Below are positions 1 to 12,153 of a stretch of DNA of 64,000 nucleotides, one piece after another. The translations under genes were made by a program, and so were the position numbers. The notes under the pieces are model-generated. The model made no database searches and was not told the origin of the DNA. It saw nothing but the letters and a program-made list of their open reading frames with translations. This DNA is from Aselliscus stoliczkanus (lineage: Eukaryota; Chordata; Mammalia; Chiroptera; Hipposideridae): the NCBI GenBank assembly GCA_033961575.1, contig CM066731.1, positions 136,951,001-137,015,000 on the forward strand, in the 5' to 3' direction. Each line of letters starts with the position of its first letter. Position 1 is the first letter of the stretch.

Positions 1-358
1 GCTCTCACTGAAATGTGTTTATATGTCTTACCAAAATAGAAACAGTCACTGTAATCAGATCTCTTGGAAAGGAAGGAAACATTGGCCCTTCCTTCACAAG
101 AGGATGTTCGTTCATGGGAACAAGTACCAGCAGTCTGTTCTGACTGACATACAAGGAGCATTGGTTCATTTTTATTAGATTTCTGTATCAGAAGGGGTTT
201 AAACTACTTCAGAAGATTCAAAACGTTTTGAAGAATAAAAAACTAATTTTTTCTCCAAGTTTTATCTTGAGTTTATCACATCTAATTAAAGATTCAGTTA
301 ATCAAATATTTTCAGATATACCATTTGATTTTCAAACCTTTTAATAATAAAAGAAATA

Positions 359-471
359 GGGCCGGCCGAGTGGCGCGGTGGTTAAGCGCTGGCTTAGGAA
401 GCCAGCAGCCCCGGTTTGGTCCCACATATGAGGGCAGTAACACTGCCCTCAAAAAAAAAAAAAATAATAAT
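359..471 (+). mobile_element. tRNA-derived SINE, short form (A-head)
   Basis: The head GGCCGGCCGAGTGGCGCGG, a pol III A-box-like stretch (GTGGTTAAGCGC), a B-box-like GGTTTGGTCCC and an end ACTGCCCTC followed by an A/AAT-rich tail define the family. It is flanked by a 16 bp repeat AATAATAAAAGAAATA (343-358 and 472-487), partly low-complexity but consistent with a target-site duplication. Confidence 0.85.
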
Positions 472-487
472 AATAATAAAAGAAATA

Positions 488-3360
488 ATTATTTTAACCT
501 CTAACTTCAAAAATTCAGATTACCTTTGAAATAGTTTTTTTTTTATTATTATTAATCAAGGCAACTTCCCAAGCAAATACATTCATCTTATTCAACATCT
601 TCAAATCTTCAATGGTTGTCCTGAGACCTGAGATCCGAGTATTCAAACCACAGATTCTAAAATTCTCAGATCGGTTCTAAGATCCTGGAACATGCCTAAG
701 TCAAGAGCCAGCATGTGAAATGAGGCATGTAGTGTGGGGATGATTTAGTGAAGTAGCAAAACCATGCCCATGGGAACAAGATATAGAAAGAAGAAGTGTC
801 AATGGTGAGGACAAAGAAAATGTGACAGATTGCAGTCTTAAGTTGAGCCACGGACTATCTTAGGAAACTGACCCAGAGAAAGCCATCTGGACAGGTACCT
901 CATCAGCATTCCTAAGGCATGCAAGCCCCAGTCATGGGTTGTTTTGCTTATTGCTTTGAGCAAAATGACCTCCTTTCTTACCTTACCTTGCACATGGCTA
1001 TCACGTGTATTATCTAGTTACACAGCTGTCTTTTTAAGCTTCTTGAAGCCAGCATCTATGTCTTATAATAATTGGCACCACCATGCAACTATGGTGAAAC
1101 AGAGCAATATGCAAAAGAAAATTTGTTCAGTCAATGAATAAATGATTTTTTAAAAAACTTGAGGTTCAATGTAACCAATCACAGGGAAAAGTATATCTGT
1201 AACATATTTGAATCTATACTATTTAGATTATAGACAACCTACAATTTGTTACTGGGTTACTAGTGCTACATGCATAAATTTATTAAATATTAATTCACCA
1301 AAAGAAAAAGCAAGACAATGTTTTTATTGGGAGTAAGCTGTTATTTAAATAAAAACAACACTCAGCATTTTAAATTGCTTAGTTTGGGACTATTTCTGCT
1401 TTCTAATCTTTGCTGATCTGTATGTTTGCCACAGACATAGTCAACTTTGTATTTATTACATAGCACTCACTAGTTCATCGCTAAATATAATGTGGTGCTT
1501 CCCCTCTTGACATTTTCTATTCCAGTTTCCTCCACAGCCATCCCCACCATGCTTACTAAAGCTGCTTTTTACCTTCACCATTCAACAAAACATTTATTAG
1601 TAATAAAAAAAGAATATCCATTCACCTTTATTATTCCTAGAACATGACAAGCAGTGCTACATTATTTAATCTTACAGCAACATTTCACAGATGAAAAAAT
1701 AACTGAAAGACCAGAAACTTACATACATTGTCCATGTCACACAGATGTCAAAGCTGCTGTCACTGATACATAAATGGAGCTCAAAGAGGGGTCAATGCAG
1801 GAGGAATAGATTTTATATTGGTAGTTGACGGCAAATTGGTAATTATTGATATATGGACGCTGTGAGAATGCATGAAATGGCTAACTTGGGGATAGAATAC
1901 TGAGAATAAAGAATGCCAAGTAAATCCTGCATGAACAAAAATCTTTAAGGGTCAGGATGAAGATGTAGAAAGAATGAGAGAAATGAGAAGGAACAGTGAA
2001 AAGGATAGGAAGAGAACTAAGAAAAAAATGATCAATAGTGTTGTGTTTACAAAGTCAAGGCAGGTGAGAATTGAAAAATAGATTCTGGACTTGTCAATTT
2101 CAGTTACTAATGATCCTAACAGGTACATTTTCTAAGGAGTTGTGAAGATAGAAATCAATTTGCAAAGAAAGCTCAAGAAGTTAAAGAGACCAAATATAGA
2201 CAAATTTTATGTGAATTCTTGTTCCAAAAGGAAGAATATAAAACAGTAGTTTGAAATGGATGGAGAGTCAAGAGAAGATTCTTTTCATCTACTTACTTGT
2301 TTTTTTAAGAGGGAAAAAACAAAGCATAGAATGTGAAGCCACCAATAGCTGATTGAACAAAGTCCTAAAGAGGAAAAGAAAGGATTCCCTTAGGGAGATA
2401 GGATAAGAGGAGGGAGTGGTGGGTGAAGTAACTAATGTTGGAAGTATAGGGAAGGGAAATAAACAGGCTTTATTTTATGAGTAAAGAGATAAAGTCATAC
2501 ACTTAGAATAAGAAGATGAGTACTCTAAAGAGGTTCAGAAAAATTGAAACTATTTGGGATCATCCCAGTGGAGAAAAAGGAAACTAAAAACCAAGGGCTG
2601 CTTGGAAGCTTTCAGTATCCAGAGGGAGGAAGCGAATCACCATAAATTCCTCAGTTTTCCCGACAGAACTCAAGGTCAGCAAGTTCATTGTCCACCATGG
2701 CTCTTAAAATCAAACGCTGTTTCTGGTAAGACAATGTTGAAAATGGGAGGCCAGATTGCTCCGGTGGGAAGCTGCACTTTGAAATCAGCTACAGTCAAGA
2801 AACACAGGAGTTTAGTTTCAAAACAAGATGTAGAACTCAAGTTATGAGGAAAGTAAGTCCTCGCTGTGTCTTTATCCTCTCCACCTGCTATTTACTACTC
2901 TTCTTCCCAGAGGATGTACATCCTGCACTTTTCCCTTTCTTTCTCTTCACCTATTTTTCTCAAGCCTGACCCAAGTTATGCCATTTATAAGAATTGCAGT
3001 TGAAAAATGCATATGTGTCATTTTCTAATCCAAACATTACATGATGGGAGAATATTTCATTTTTATTTCATGTTGTCTCAGGTCAATGTACCAAGTTATT
3101 AAACCAGTCACAAGTCTCAGCAATCCTTCCTGAGAACTGCAAGGCACAGAATTTTGTTGCAGAAATGCTGATGATATGCAAGCATTTTGTGATTTGACTG
3201 AGTTACTAATCAGAACTTGCAATTTTGAAAATTTTCTTTTGGAATTAAAATTCCATATCCTAGCACTCCCATTTTTATACAAATGGGTTAAAAATCATTT
3301 TAAATCAACTTGCATTAATGAATGAAATGGAAACTTATGTTTTCAAGTACCTCTCCCCTT
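488..3360. other. intergenic stretch, no gene seen
   Basis: Apart from the MIR-like piece near 1.7 kb I see no gene, RNA gene or clear transposon. Positions 1900-2560 are purine-rich and may be a very old L2 fragment. Small open frames (for example 2554-2847) have no recognisable product. Confidence 0.6.
1640..1760 (-). repeat. MIR-like fragment
   Basis: On the plus strand it shows the reverse MIR pattern: TTTCACAGATGAAAAAA then a stretch like TGTCACACAGATG. Strongly diverged. Confidence 0.5.
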
Positions 3361-3400
3361 GCCCCCCCACCCCCCCCACATTTTCACTGTTGTTGTTTTA

Positions 3401-3532
3401 TAGCTGAGCTATCCTGCCACCTGTTGGCAGCTCAGTGGCAGCTCAGCTCGGGCTGGGAATTGAATTGGTGATCCTGTTGCTCAGAGCTCACATTCTTGAG
3501 TGAGCTCTTAACTGAGCCACTCGGCTGGCCCC
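3401..3532 (-). mobile_element. tRNA-derived SINE, B-head form
   Basis: On the minus strand it begins GGCCAGCCGAGTGGCTCAG, a related but different head from the short SINE, and ends TGGCAGGATAGCTCAGCTA. The same architecture recurs at 24866-25018. A C-rich run (3361-3380) precedes it on the plus strand instead of a clean poly(T). Confidence 0.8.
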
Positions 3533-3638
3533 ATATTAACTTTTAAAATGACCAATTTCTTATTAAGTTTTTTCTCTAATTGAAAACCTGAGGTAATTTA
3601 GAAATGAACTAAATAAAATTTTGTTTTTGCACATCTTT

Positions 3639-4564
3639 TTTTTTTAAATTAAAGTTTATTGGAGTGACAATTGTTAGTAAAGTTATATAGGTTTCAGGCG
3701 TACAATTCTGTAATACACCATCTATATATCACATTGTGTGTTCACCACTCGGTCAGTTCTCGTTCCATCATCATATATTTGATCCCGTTTAACCTCATCT
3801 ACCACTCCCTTTCCCTTTACCCTTGGTAACCACTAAACTATTGTGTATGGCTATGAGTTTTTGTTTCTTTGTTTGTCTTGTTCCTTTGTTGCTTACAGTT
3901 TTATATCCCACATATCAGTGAAATCATATGGTTCTCGACATTTTCTATGTGACTTATTTTGCCTAGCATAATATTCTCAACATCCATCCATGTTGTTGCA
4001 AATGGCATTATTTCATCTTTTCTTATAGCACAATACTATTCCATTGTGTATATATACCACATCTTCTTTATCCAATCATCTTTTGAGGGACACTTTCGTT
4101 GTTTCCATGTCTTGGCCACTGTAAATAAAGCTGCAATGAACATCAGAGCACATATATCTTGATGGATGAATGTTTCCAGATTATTTTGGTAAATACCCAG
4201 GAGAGCCATTGCTGGGTCATATGTTAATTCTATTCTTAATTTTCTGAGGAACCTTCACACTACCTTCCATAGTGGCTTCACCAATCTGCATTCCCACAAC
4301 AGTGTATGAGGGCTCCTTTTTCTCCACAGCTTCTCCAACACTTATTATTTGTCTTGATGATAGCCATTCTAATTGGTGTGAGGTGATATCTCATTGTGGT
4401 TTTTATTTTAATTTCTCTGATGATTAGTGATGTTGAGCATCTTTTCATGTGTCTATCGGCCATCTGTATGACCTCTTTGGAGAAATGTCTATTCGGGTCC
4501 TCTGCCCATTTTTCAGTTGAATTGTTTGTTTTCTTTGTTGTTGCTATTGAGTTGTATGAGTTCA
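3639..4564 (-). mobile_element. 5'-truncated L1 with target-site duplication
   Basis: Reading the minus strand gives the end of L1 ORF2 and a 3' UTR with the phrases CTGACCGAGTGGTGAACACA and ATCTATATCACA-type repeats seen in the other L1 ends here, ending in poly(A) (poly(T) at 3636 on the plus strand). Flanking 11 bp repeats TGCACATCTTT are at 3628-3638 and 4565-4575. About 0.93 kb; no intact ORF. Confidence 0.85.
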
Positions 4565-5160
4565 TGCACATCTTTAAAGAAGAAAATTAATAGAGTAAAC
4601 ACAGCTTCAAGAGTAATTTTTACTTGAATGTATGAACTATAGTAAGTTTGGAGTGAATATATGCCCATGGAAACAATTCAATGGTGAGATGACTCAGTGC
4701 CACATTGTTTAATGCATAGATGTGCTGACCATTCTTATATATTCCTTAAAGTGGGACCGCTACTAAAATGCATGCTAACCTAGATCCAGATTCCTATTTG
4801 AAAGTAATGGAATTGTATTCCTATTTAACTATTTTATGCATTTGGGTAGTTTATTAATTCTAATCAGTCATAGTCATAATTAGTCTAAAATTTTATTATA
4901 ATTTTATGTTCGTTTTACTTTTATTTTTTTGTAGCATTATAAATTAATTTTATCCCTATGAAATTTCTGAAAGCAAACATTTATTTCACCAGTGTCATGA
5001 TATAATTTTTCTTTTGTTTCAGATCAGAGGTAGTGTTTCAAAAGGGACAGTTCTCAAAACCCATGACAGTTTCTGACAAATAGTTAAGATGAAGAAGAAT
5101 CTCCACCAGGTAGCATTTTTAAAGTATGATATATGTTATCTACTTAAAAGTAAGAAACCA

Positions 5161-5247
5161 GGGCTGGCCGAGTGGCGCAGTGGTTAAGCGCTGGGCTCGG
5201 AAGCCAGCGGCCCCGGTTCGGTCCCACATATGAGGGCCAGTGACACT

Positions 5248-5277
<30 letters not shown>
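5161..5277 (+). mobile_element. tRNA-derived SINE, short form (A-head)
   Basis: Head GGCTGGCCGAGTGGCGCAG, B-box-like GGTTCGGTCCC, end ACTGCCCTC and a long A tail. A perfect 15 bp target-site duplication AAAAGTAAGAAACCA is at 5146-5160 and 5278-5292, which with the pure A tail points to a recent insertion. Confidence 0.93.
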
Positions 5278-5285
<8 letters not shown>

Positions 5286-5555
5286 GAAACCACACCTGCT
5301 TTTTAAAAACAACAATAATTTACTATTTACATTTTGTATTAGTTCTGATTAGGTATCTGTTGTTTATTGACATCCATAATTGTTTTGTGGAATTTTATTA
5401 TACATTGACATTTTTTTAAATAACCTGAACTTTCCCTTCTTTCTATTTCAAAGTAATTGCCTAACAATGATCTCCCTAAAAGTGTAATTTCTGGAATCTA
5501 ATTCTGTTCATCTTTGATAAGATGGTCTGATGCTTATAATTTTGTCAGTCATGCT

Positions 5556-5970
5556 ACAATCTTATTCATGCTACAAACATATATTGAGGACATGTTCTAT
5601 CTAGCCAGGCACTGTGCTAGATGTGATAATCCAAAAATGCTCTCTGCTCTAGAGGAGCTTACATTAGGGTGAAGGATCCAATCAAGGAAGTAGATTCTGC
5701 ATGCAAAGATGACTTTGTAAGAGGGATATGAAGTACGTGTTGGTGAGGGGAGCACCTCCCAGAGCGTGGTGGAGCAGTATACAGGACTGTTCTACAAGGA
5801 AGTGATGCCTGAGCTGCATCCTAAATGTAAAGGCCGTGAAGATCCCTCACATGTGGAGTTGGGATCTGGGAGAGAGGACTCCCAGTGAAGGCAAAGGCAT
5901 GGGGATGTGATCTGGCTGACAGTGATGGGGGAAAGTTACAGAGTCAGGAGAAGGGGTGGAGCTCATTTTC
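5556..5970 (-). repeat. L2 fragment
   Basis: The plus strand shows the reversed L2 3' end (CCAGGCACTGTGCTAG, GGAGCTTACATT), followed by the usual upstream text reading like GATGCCTGAGCTG. Old and diverged. Confidence 0.7.
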
Positions 5971-7506
5971 CCCGTTTTATAGTTGTCTTGAAGATTGGAC
6001 TTTTAGTCTTAAATACAAATTGCTTCAACATTGAAAAAAGTTTGTATCTACGAGTTTGACTAATGTCATAGCTCCTGTGTTCTTGAATATAAGATGTTCT
6101 AGAAATGATCTCTAAATAGTTCTTTTACTTTGTGAAAAGAAATGTTCAAAGAGCAAAAATTTAAACCATGGAGCCCTTCTGAAAAGAAATGTTCTATACA
6201 CTAGAGGAAGCAGAGGTTGAGTGAACTTTTGTGTTGAGAGAGAAGGAAATGGGGTTCAGGACTCCGAGTTTTTTTTTATATAGCTCCAGGCTATGTAAGT
6301 CTGATTTGGCAGGGCTCTTCCAGACATGTTTCCTACTAATGAAGGAAAGCCGCATGTGGGACTATATCTTCTTTCTGATTATTTCACTTTTAACCCAACA
6401 CATAATAGAAAGCAGGTTTCCCAGACACTCCCTAAGATGATGAACTACCTGGGGAAGATCTGACATCTGTAAATCAGCACTGAATAGCTCTCAAACACTT
6501 TGCATGAATAATAAATTAAAATAGCAGCCAAGCAGGACAAGGCAGGTGAGGGAAAAAAAATAAAACACCCAGAAGCCTAAACTGAAAACAAGTACCTGAT
6601 TAAATCATTTCTTTCAAAGAATGCCAATAACTCAGATTTGAAGGTTGGCCTTGTCAACTTTTGGAGTCTCTGATTCCCATCAAGAAGAGGCATGATGAAT
6701 AGATAAGAGGACTAAATCATAACGAGCTTCTCCTCGTTGTTTACAAAGTACTTAAAAGCAGCTCTTTTAAGCTTCTTAAGTGTTTGGGTATGCTATTAAT
6801 TTGTGTTATGAAGAAGATGACTTATATTGTACATGTACCCATGCACAGTGGCAGCCAATTATTACAAGTAGTGGAGTCCAAGCCACTGAGGCTCTGCTGA
6901 TGGATGTTAGCTCACACTACTAATTTAGCATTTGAAGCTAAATTTAAAAGCAAAAACCTATCACCCTTTATATGAGGCCTCATCAGTTATTAAAGATTAT
7001 ACATTCTTACACATGAAACACATATACACAAGGCCTCATTTTAAGACGAAAGGAAAACTTTATAAATATACACAGACTATAAAGCATGATGAATCTCCCT
7101 AGCCAATTGGCAGGGCACTCCCTGTTGCAAACACATTCCAGCAGAGAGGAGTCTGTGATCTGTCAGGGGGTGGCCAAGGCTCAGAGGACGCTAGGCAGAG
7201 CTCCTCTCTACTTTCCTAACTCTGGCTGGGGGCCAAATTAGGGATTATTGTGAAGGCTTTGAAATCTACAGATGCAAAAAAATACCTCTCAGGTAATCTG
7301 AATTAAAAGTTTTGGGTAGAGTCCTACAGACAGCAGACACAAAACATGGGCGTGACGCTAACAAAGCTTGATGATGGAGCAGATATGTGCTAATATGAAG
7401 CTGAATTTGTAGGATTATTGAACTCTGTTTCCTAAATAAGACTTTTCAGGGTAATCTGGCTCTTTTAGTTTTTCAGGGCAGTATTAGATTGGATATTATC
7501 TTTATC
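5971..7506. other. intergenic stretch, no gene seen
   Basis: No recognisable gene, RNA or transposon. Only short open frames with no family resemblance. Confidence 0.6.
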
Positions 7507-7520
7507 TAAAGTAAGTGCGG

Positions 7521-7982
7521 AGTCGGCCGAGTGGCGCATTGGTTAAGAGCTGGTTTTGGGATGCCAGTGACCCTGGTTCGGATCCCACATATGAGGGCCA
7601 GTGACACTGCCCTCTACAGCTAACAACAGCTCCACGTGGAGCGGGGCTGTGCAAGCCCCAGCCCCAGTGACAGAGTAGGCTGCAGCCCGGCTGCAGTGGG
7701 CTGCCATAGGCTACGGTGAGTAGCCAACAGCCAGCAGGAGCGGCTGGCAGCCAGCGTGAGCTGCTAATAGCCACGGTGAGCGACCATCCAGAGGCCAGCG
7801 ACCCATCTGCCTCACCCGGGAAGAGCGCAATGACGATACCAACATGGGCCAGTGAAGCAACGTCCTCCGCAACTAGACTGAAGAACAAAAAGACAGCAAC
7901 TTGTCTGTTCCCCTTCCCCGATTCCCCAACGCTGTTCACCTCCCCCAATTCCCCAATAAAATCTTTTAAAAAATAAAAAAAA
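7521..7982 (+). mobile_element. composite retroposon: A-head SINE joined to long body and AATAAA tail, copy 1
   Basis: The first ~95 bp are the A-head SINE (GTCGGCCGAGTGGCGCATTGG to ACTGCCCTC). Instead of an A tail it continues as ~330 bp of GC-rich sequence with short repeats of the type GCCAGCGTGAGCTGC, then a closing segment ATTCCCCAATAAAATC and an A-rich tail. It is flanked by a 14 bp direct repeat TAAAGTAAGTGYGG with one mismatch (7507-7520 and 7983-7996). A second copy lies at 37624-38043. The open frame of 148 codons on the opposite strand is a by-product of the GC-rich body. Probably related to known rhinolophoid bat SINEs, not verified. Confidence 0.85.
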
Positions 7983-8144
7983 TAAAGTAAGTGTGGTCAC
8001 CAATTTATAGTTAGGAAACATGAAGCCAGAGAGGTAAGGAATTCTCCCTACAACACACAGTGAATCATTGACAATTTTTAATAGAATTCAAATATCTTCA
8101 ATCCATAACTAGAAAGAACAACAGTCACATAGCTAACATTTTTA

Positions 8145-8325
8145 TCACAGTTCTTAATTCTTTACATGACTTCATATCTTTTGGAAAGGTAATACTGTAG
8201 TATGAAGTATAGGTAATACTGTCATTTTCATTTTACATATGAGGAAATGAAGTGTGGCTATAAATTTCTCCAATGTCACACACAACCAGTAAATATGGAT
8301 GAGGAGTGAAATTCGGTCATAGATA
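8145..8325 (-). repeat. MIR-like fragment
   Basis: Plus strand carries the reversed MIR signature: ATTTTACATATGAGGAAATG, then CAATGTCACACACAACCAGT. Confidence 0.65.
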
Positions 8326-8604
8326 CCACAATCCATACCCTTTTCTTTTTTTAAATACTTTACTTTATTTCTTTCACATTTCTATGTCATATACTATTTT
8401 TTTGTTTCTAGTAGAAGGGATTTATGTGTATTTTAAAGAGATACTTTAATTAGAATGCCATTATTTTCAAATATATATAAATAATAAAAAATAGACAAAG
8501 GTATCTTTAAAGCTATAAATTTCAGCATCATTACATGTCAAATGGAATGTGACATTTTAGAATGAATTTTCAGAAGTTCCAATATATTTATATACTTTGA
8601 ATTT

Positions 8605-9150
8605 TTTTCCCGAAGTTTTTTATTGTTATTAAATTCATTGGGGTGACTTTGGTTAATAAAATTATATAGGTTTCAACTGTACAATTCTATAGTACATCAT
8701 CTATATATCACATTGTGTGTTCACCACCCAAAGTCAGATCTCCTTCTGTAACCACATATTTGACCCCCTTTACCCTCTTTTACTTCCCTACCTCCCCTCT
8801 TATCCTCTGGTAACCACAAAATTGTTGTCTGTGTCTATGAGTTTTTGCTTGTTTGTTTGTTTTGTTCCTTTGTTGCTTTCAGTTCTATATCCCACTGAGT
8901 GAAATCATATGGTTCTTGACTTCTTCTGTTTAACTTATTAGCATGATAATCTTAAGATATGTTTATCTCTATGGTCATTGCATCATTATTCTCAGTGGCC
9001 ATGACATGGAAACAACTGAAGTGTCCTTCAGTAGATGATTGGATAAAGAAGATATATTCCATATATACAATGGAATATTATACAGCCATTAGAAAAGATG
9101 AAACACTGCCATTTGCAGTAACATGGATGGATCTTGAGATTGTCACCGTC
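8605..9150 (-). mobile_element. L1 3' end with inverted 5' part (twin-priming structure)
   Basis: Positions 8605-8955 are an L1 3' UTR in minus orientation, poly(T) at the left. Positions ~8960-9150 are the adjoining ORF2 end in plus orientation: translation gives WIKKIYSIYTMEYYTAIRK, typical of the L1 ORF2 C-terminus. The two parts meet near the shared GATCTTGAGAT/GATAATCTTAAGA point. A 5' inversion of this kind is what twin priming during L1 reverse transcription produces. Confidence 0.8.
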
Positions 9151-11091
9151 AAGCTCTTAGACACTATACCTTTACCCTTTATTTCTCTACCTTCTTCCTT
9201 ATAGTAGCACTTTGTGGGTATTTTGTTGATCAGACACCATAAATGAACTTGGTATAGAGTAAGTCCTCCCTCTAGACTCAAAGGCAAAACAAAACCACAA
9301 GGGTGCCTTTTATTCTAACAATCTGTGACCCATGGTCAGCCCTCAAGACTGACCCTTCCTAGCCCCAGCAGTATTCACATTAGTTGTATTTAGGCACTCT
9401 CTCCATGCACACCATTGTTTGTTTTGTAGCAACATAAACACATTTCAACTACCCATCTGTTGCTCAAGTCCCCTCTATGATATTTTTGCCAAATGGTCTG
9501 GAAATTTGAAACTTCTCATGAGAGTTCATTCGATCTTTGGGCAGCTTTAACTGAGAAATTTCTTCCTCACAGTGAGATGAAATCTGTCTGTAGCTTCCTT
9601 TTATTTTCCCCAGTTATAACCTGTAGGTCTAATCTGTTTTTTCTTATTTTGAGAATTTAATAAACATGACAGGCCCATTTCTCCAGAGGAAAAAATAATA
9701 ATGTGGACTGTAGACATGTACAAAAGGCTTACAAGCAATTTTGAGGCATTGCAGACCCTTAAGGCATTTGAATGGTCTGTGGTCCTTAAGCTTAGAAACC
9801 CTCAAATGCTGTAAGGCGAAGCGGAGTGCTCTTCTCCTCTGTACTGGGCACTGTGACTGAGTACAGACACTTGCATTCTTCTCTCCCACTGAATTGCATC
9901 TGCTTAGATTTGGGTCATTCATTGCATCCCATGGAGACCTTTCTGCATCCCAATTTTGTGACTTAATCTATTACTTTTGCTCCTTCAAGTCACTTTTAGG
10001 CTTGATCAACATATTCCAGTGTTCTTACCCACACCACTGACACAGATATTAGCCAGGAACTATCTGGAGACTGATCACATACCAAAGGACATCACCTGGG
10101 GATGGGGGCAGGGGAGTATCCATTATAGCTTTGGCAAAAATCATATACTGGAACTTAAGCCCATGAATACATAAGGAATGGTGCACATTTAACAAACATA
10201 TATAAGTATATGCAGTTAACTTTATTCCCCAAAGGGACCTCCTTTCATTCTGATTCCTTCAATGTTGGGTTAGGTCACAAATTGGACTAACCAACTCAGA
10301 GGATATGAAAACACATGAGAGCCACATGATTGAAGGTCTAAGTATTGCAAGGCAAGACTTCCTTTTACAGTTTCATGACCTTAGGAAACCCAAGTATTTT
10401 TTCAGGTCTAAAGCCACTCCCCCCTCCTCCCAAATCCTAGGCTTCCTAAATAAAACAGAATGACTACCCAGTGGCTATCTCTTTGGCTTGAAAGATTCTT
10501 ATGGCTAGTAAGTTTACAAATGCCACATTGAACATTACCTTTTTTAAAAAGTGGATTAATGTATTTGTTTCAAAATCAATTTTTTTCATGCTTCAAGGGT
10601 AACTTTCACTTCTAGTGTTCTAGAGCTTTCTGGACTGGACATGTTCACATTAACCCTGTCCATGTAAGTTGCAGATATCATAAATTAAATCATATCCCTT
10701 CCAGTGTTTGTCATTTCAGAACTAAGAGTTTTCAGGTAGCCAGCATTGTGGAAGAAGACTGAAAAAGATGTAAGAGGAGTCCACTCTGTCATTAACTACC
10801 CACGTGATCACAAATAATTCCACTACCTTTTCTGGGTCTCTTATTTCTCCTGTGTTAAACGAGGCAGCTGGGTTACTTCTTCTCTAAAGTCTTCCCCAGT
10901 TTTCAAAATCCTGTTATTCTATTTTGGTTAAATTAGAAGGGAGCATTGAAGCATCAGAACAAAGACAAATGACAGTATCTGGATTCCTTTCAGTGCCTTA
11001 AGCCTCAAGGCTGAAAGTATGATTTTAATCACATAACATAACTTCACTCTATGAATGATGCATAGCAGGTCAGGGGACACAGCCTCTCTAA
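9151..11091. other. intergenic stretch, no gene seen
   Basis: No coding potential or recognisable repeat that I can support. Confidence 0.55.
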
Positions 11092-11255
11092 CCCAGTGGT
11101 TCCTGAACTTGGTTGCACATTCGAAACACTTAGGGAATTTTAAAAACTGATGATGCCTGAGTCTTGCCCCCAAATGTTGTAATTTAATTGGTGAGGAATG
11201 AGGCCACCTGGACCAGCAGGATTATAAAAACTTCTCCAGTTTAGAACAACTGCTC
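11092..11255 (+). mobile_element. MER5A-like hAT element, copy 1
   Basis: It starts CAGTGGTTCCTGAACTTGG and continues through a segment like ACTGATGCCTGAGTCTTGCC, the layout of the non-autonomous hAT-Charlie element MER5A. Diverged and without its last part. Confidence 0.7.
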
Positions 11256-11261
11256 CAATCC

Positions 11262-11415
11262 ATAGTTCTCAATTCTGAGAATCCCATGATAGTTTTTCAA
11301 AACCTGCCAATGCATAGGTTCACCTCCAGATTCTGATTCAATTGGCCTGTCGGACCAGGGCATTGACATGTTTTACAACTCTCCAGGTGATTGTAATATG
11401 CAGACAGGGTCGGGA
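11262..11415 (+). mobile_element. MER5A-like hAT element, copy 2
   Basis: It starts CATAGTTCTCAATTCTGAGA, passes through AGATTCTGATTCAATTGG and ends CTCCAGGTGATTGTAATATG, again as in MER5A. It follows copy 1 directly in the same orientation. Confidence 0.65.
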
Positions 11416-12143
11416 ACAACTCCTTTAATCTCTATCTCACAAGCTCTTGCTGCTTGATCGTCTTGACCGCCTATTCCATCCCACACCAGTCACTCATCAA
11501 ACGAAAGAAACTTGTACCTAATTACAAAGTACAGCTCCACCTCCATTACGTATATTAACGTGATGCCCTAATTTCCTGCCTTTTCTCTAATCTTAACCTC
11601 TTATCTTGTCAGTTAACCAAGGCTCCCTGTTCTGCGACCTTTCTTACCATCCTGCGATTTCTGAAATGCTTCTTTCAGCTTGTAGTCCCATTTCTTTTTA
11701 TCAACCTCAGTCTGTTTTATTTATCAATTCTCCCCACTACTTTGAATGCCTTTGTCCACTATTCCAACTTTCTCTGCATCTTGGATTATCCTGATCAAAT
11801 TTTCCTAAGATTGCCCACTAACTGCTATTAAAGTGAATCTAAAAATGATACCAAACTGGGGATAAAAAATCTGCCAATCATTGCAGATAATTAACCAAAT
11901 GCTAGACATAAATAACAATGGAACTGGAAATCACACACACACACATGGATTATAAAACTATGACATTTTCTTCCATTCAGCACTGGCTATAGTTATGGCC
12001 AGGTACCTTAAGAAACACAAGGCTCAATCTAGAAAAAAGCACAAAGACGAGAACTGTGTATTATTAAGGGAATTAAGGAGTTACCAAAATAAGATGAAAG
12101 CAAAGATTAAACCTTTAGGGTAGAAAAATCAAAGCTGAGGCTG
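11416..12143. other. intergenic stretch, no gene seen
   Basis: A pyrimidine-rich segment (11420-11800) may be a very old LINE piece. A short CA run lies at 11933-11944. Nothing else recognised. Confidence 0.5.
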
Positions 12144-12153
12144 AATCATTTTT

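Noticed and set aside
361..450. tRNA-like sequence with A- and B-box resemblance
   Set aside because: The same text recurs throughout the window with A tails and TSDs, so these are SINE heads and not functional tRNA genes.
7502..7948. Open frame of 148 codons on the minus strand
   Set aside because: It lies antisense across the composite retroposon; the second copy does not keep the frame and no protein family is recognisable.
8959..9204. Open frame with a recognisable protein motif (YTMEYYTAIRK)
   Set aside because: It is the decayed C-terminal end of L1 ORF2 within a truncated insertion, not a host gene.
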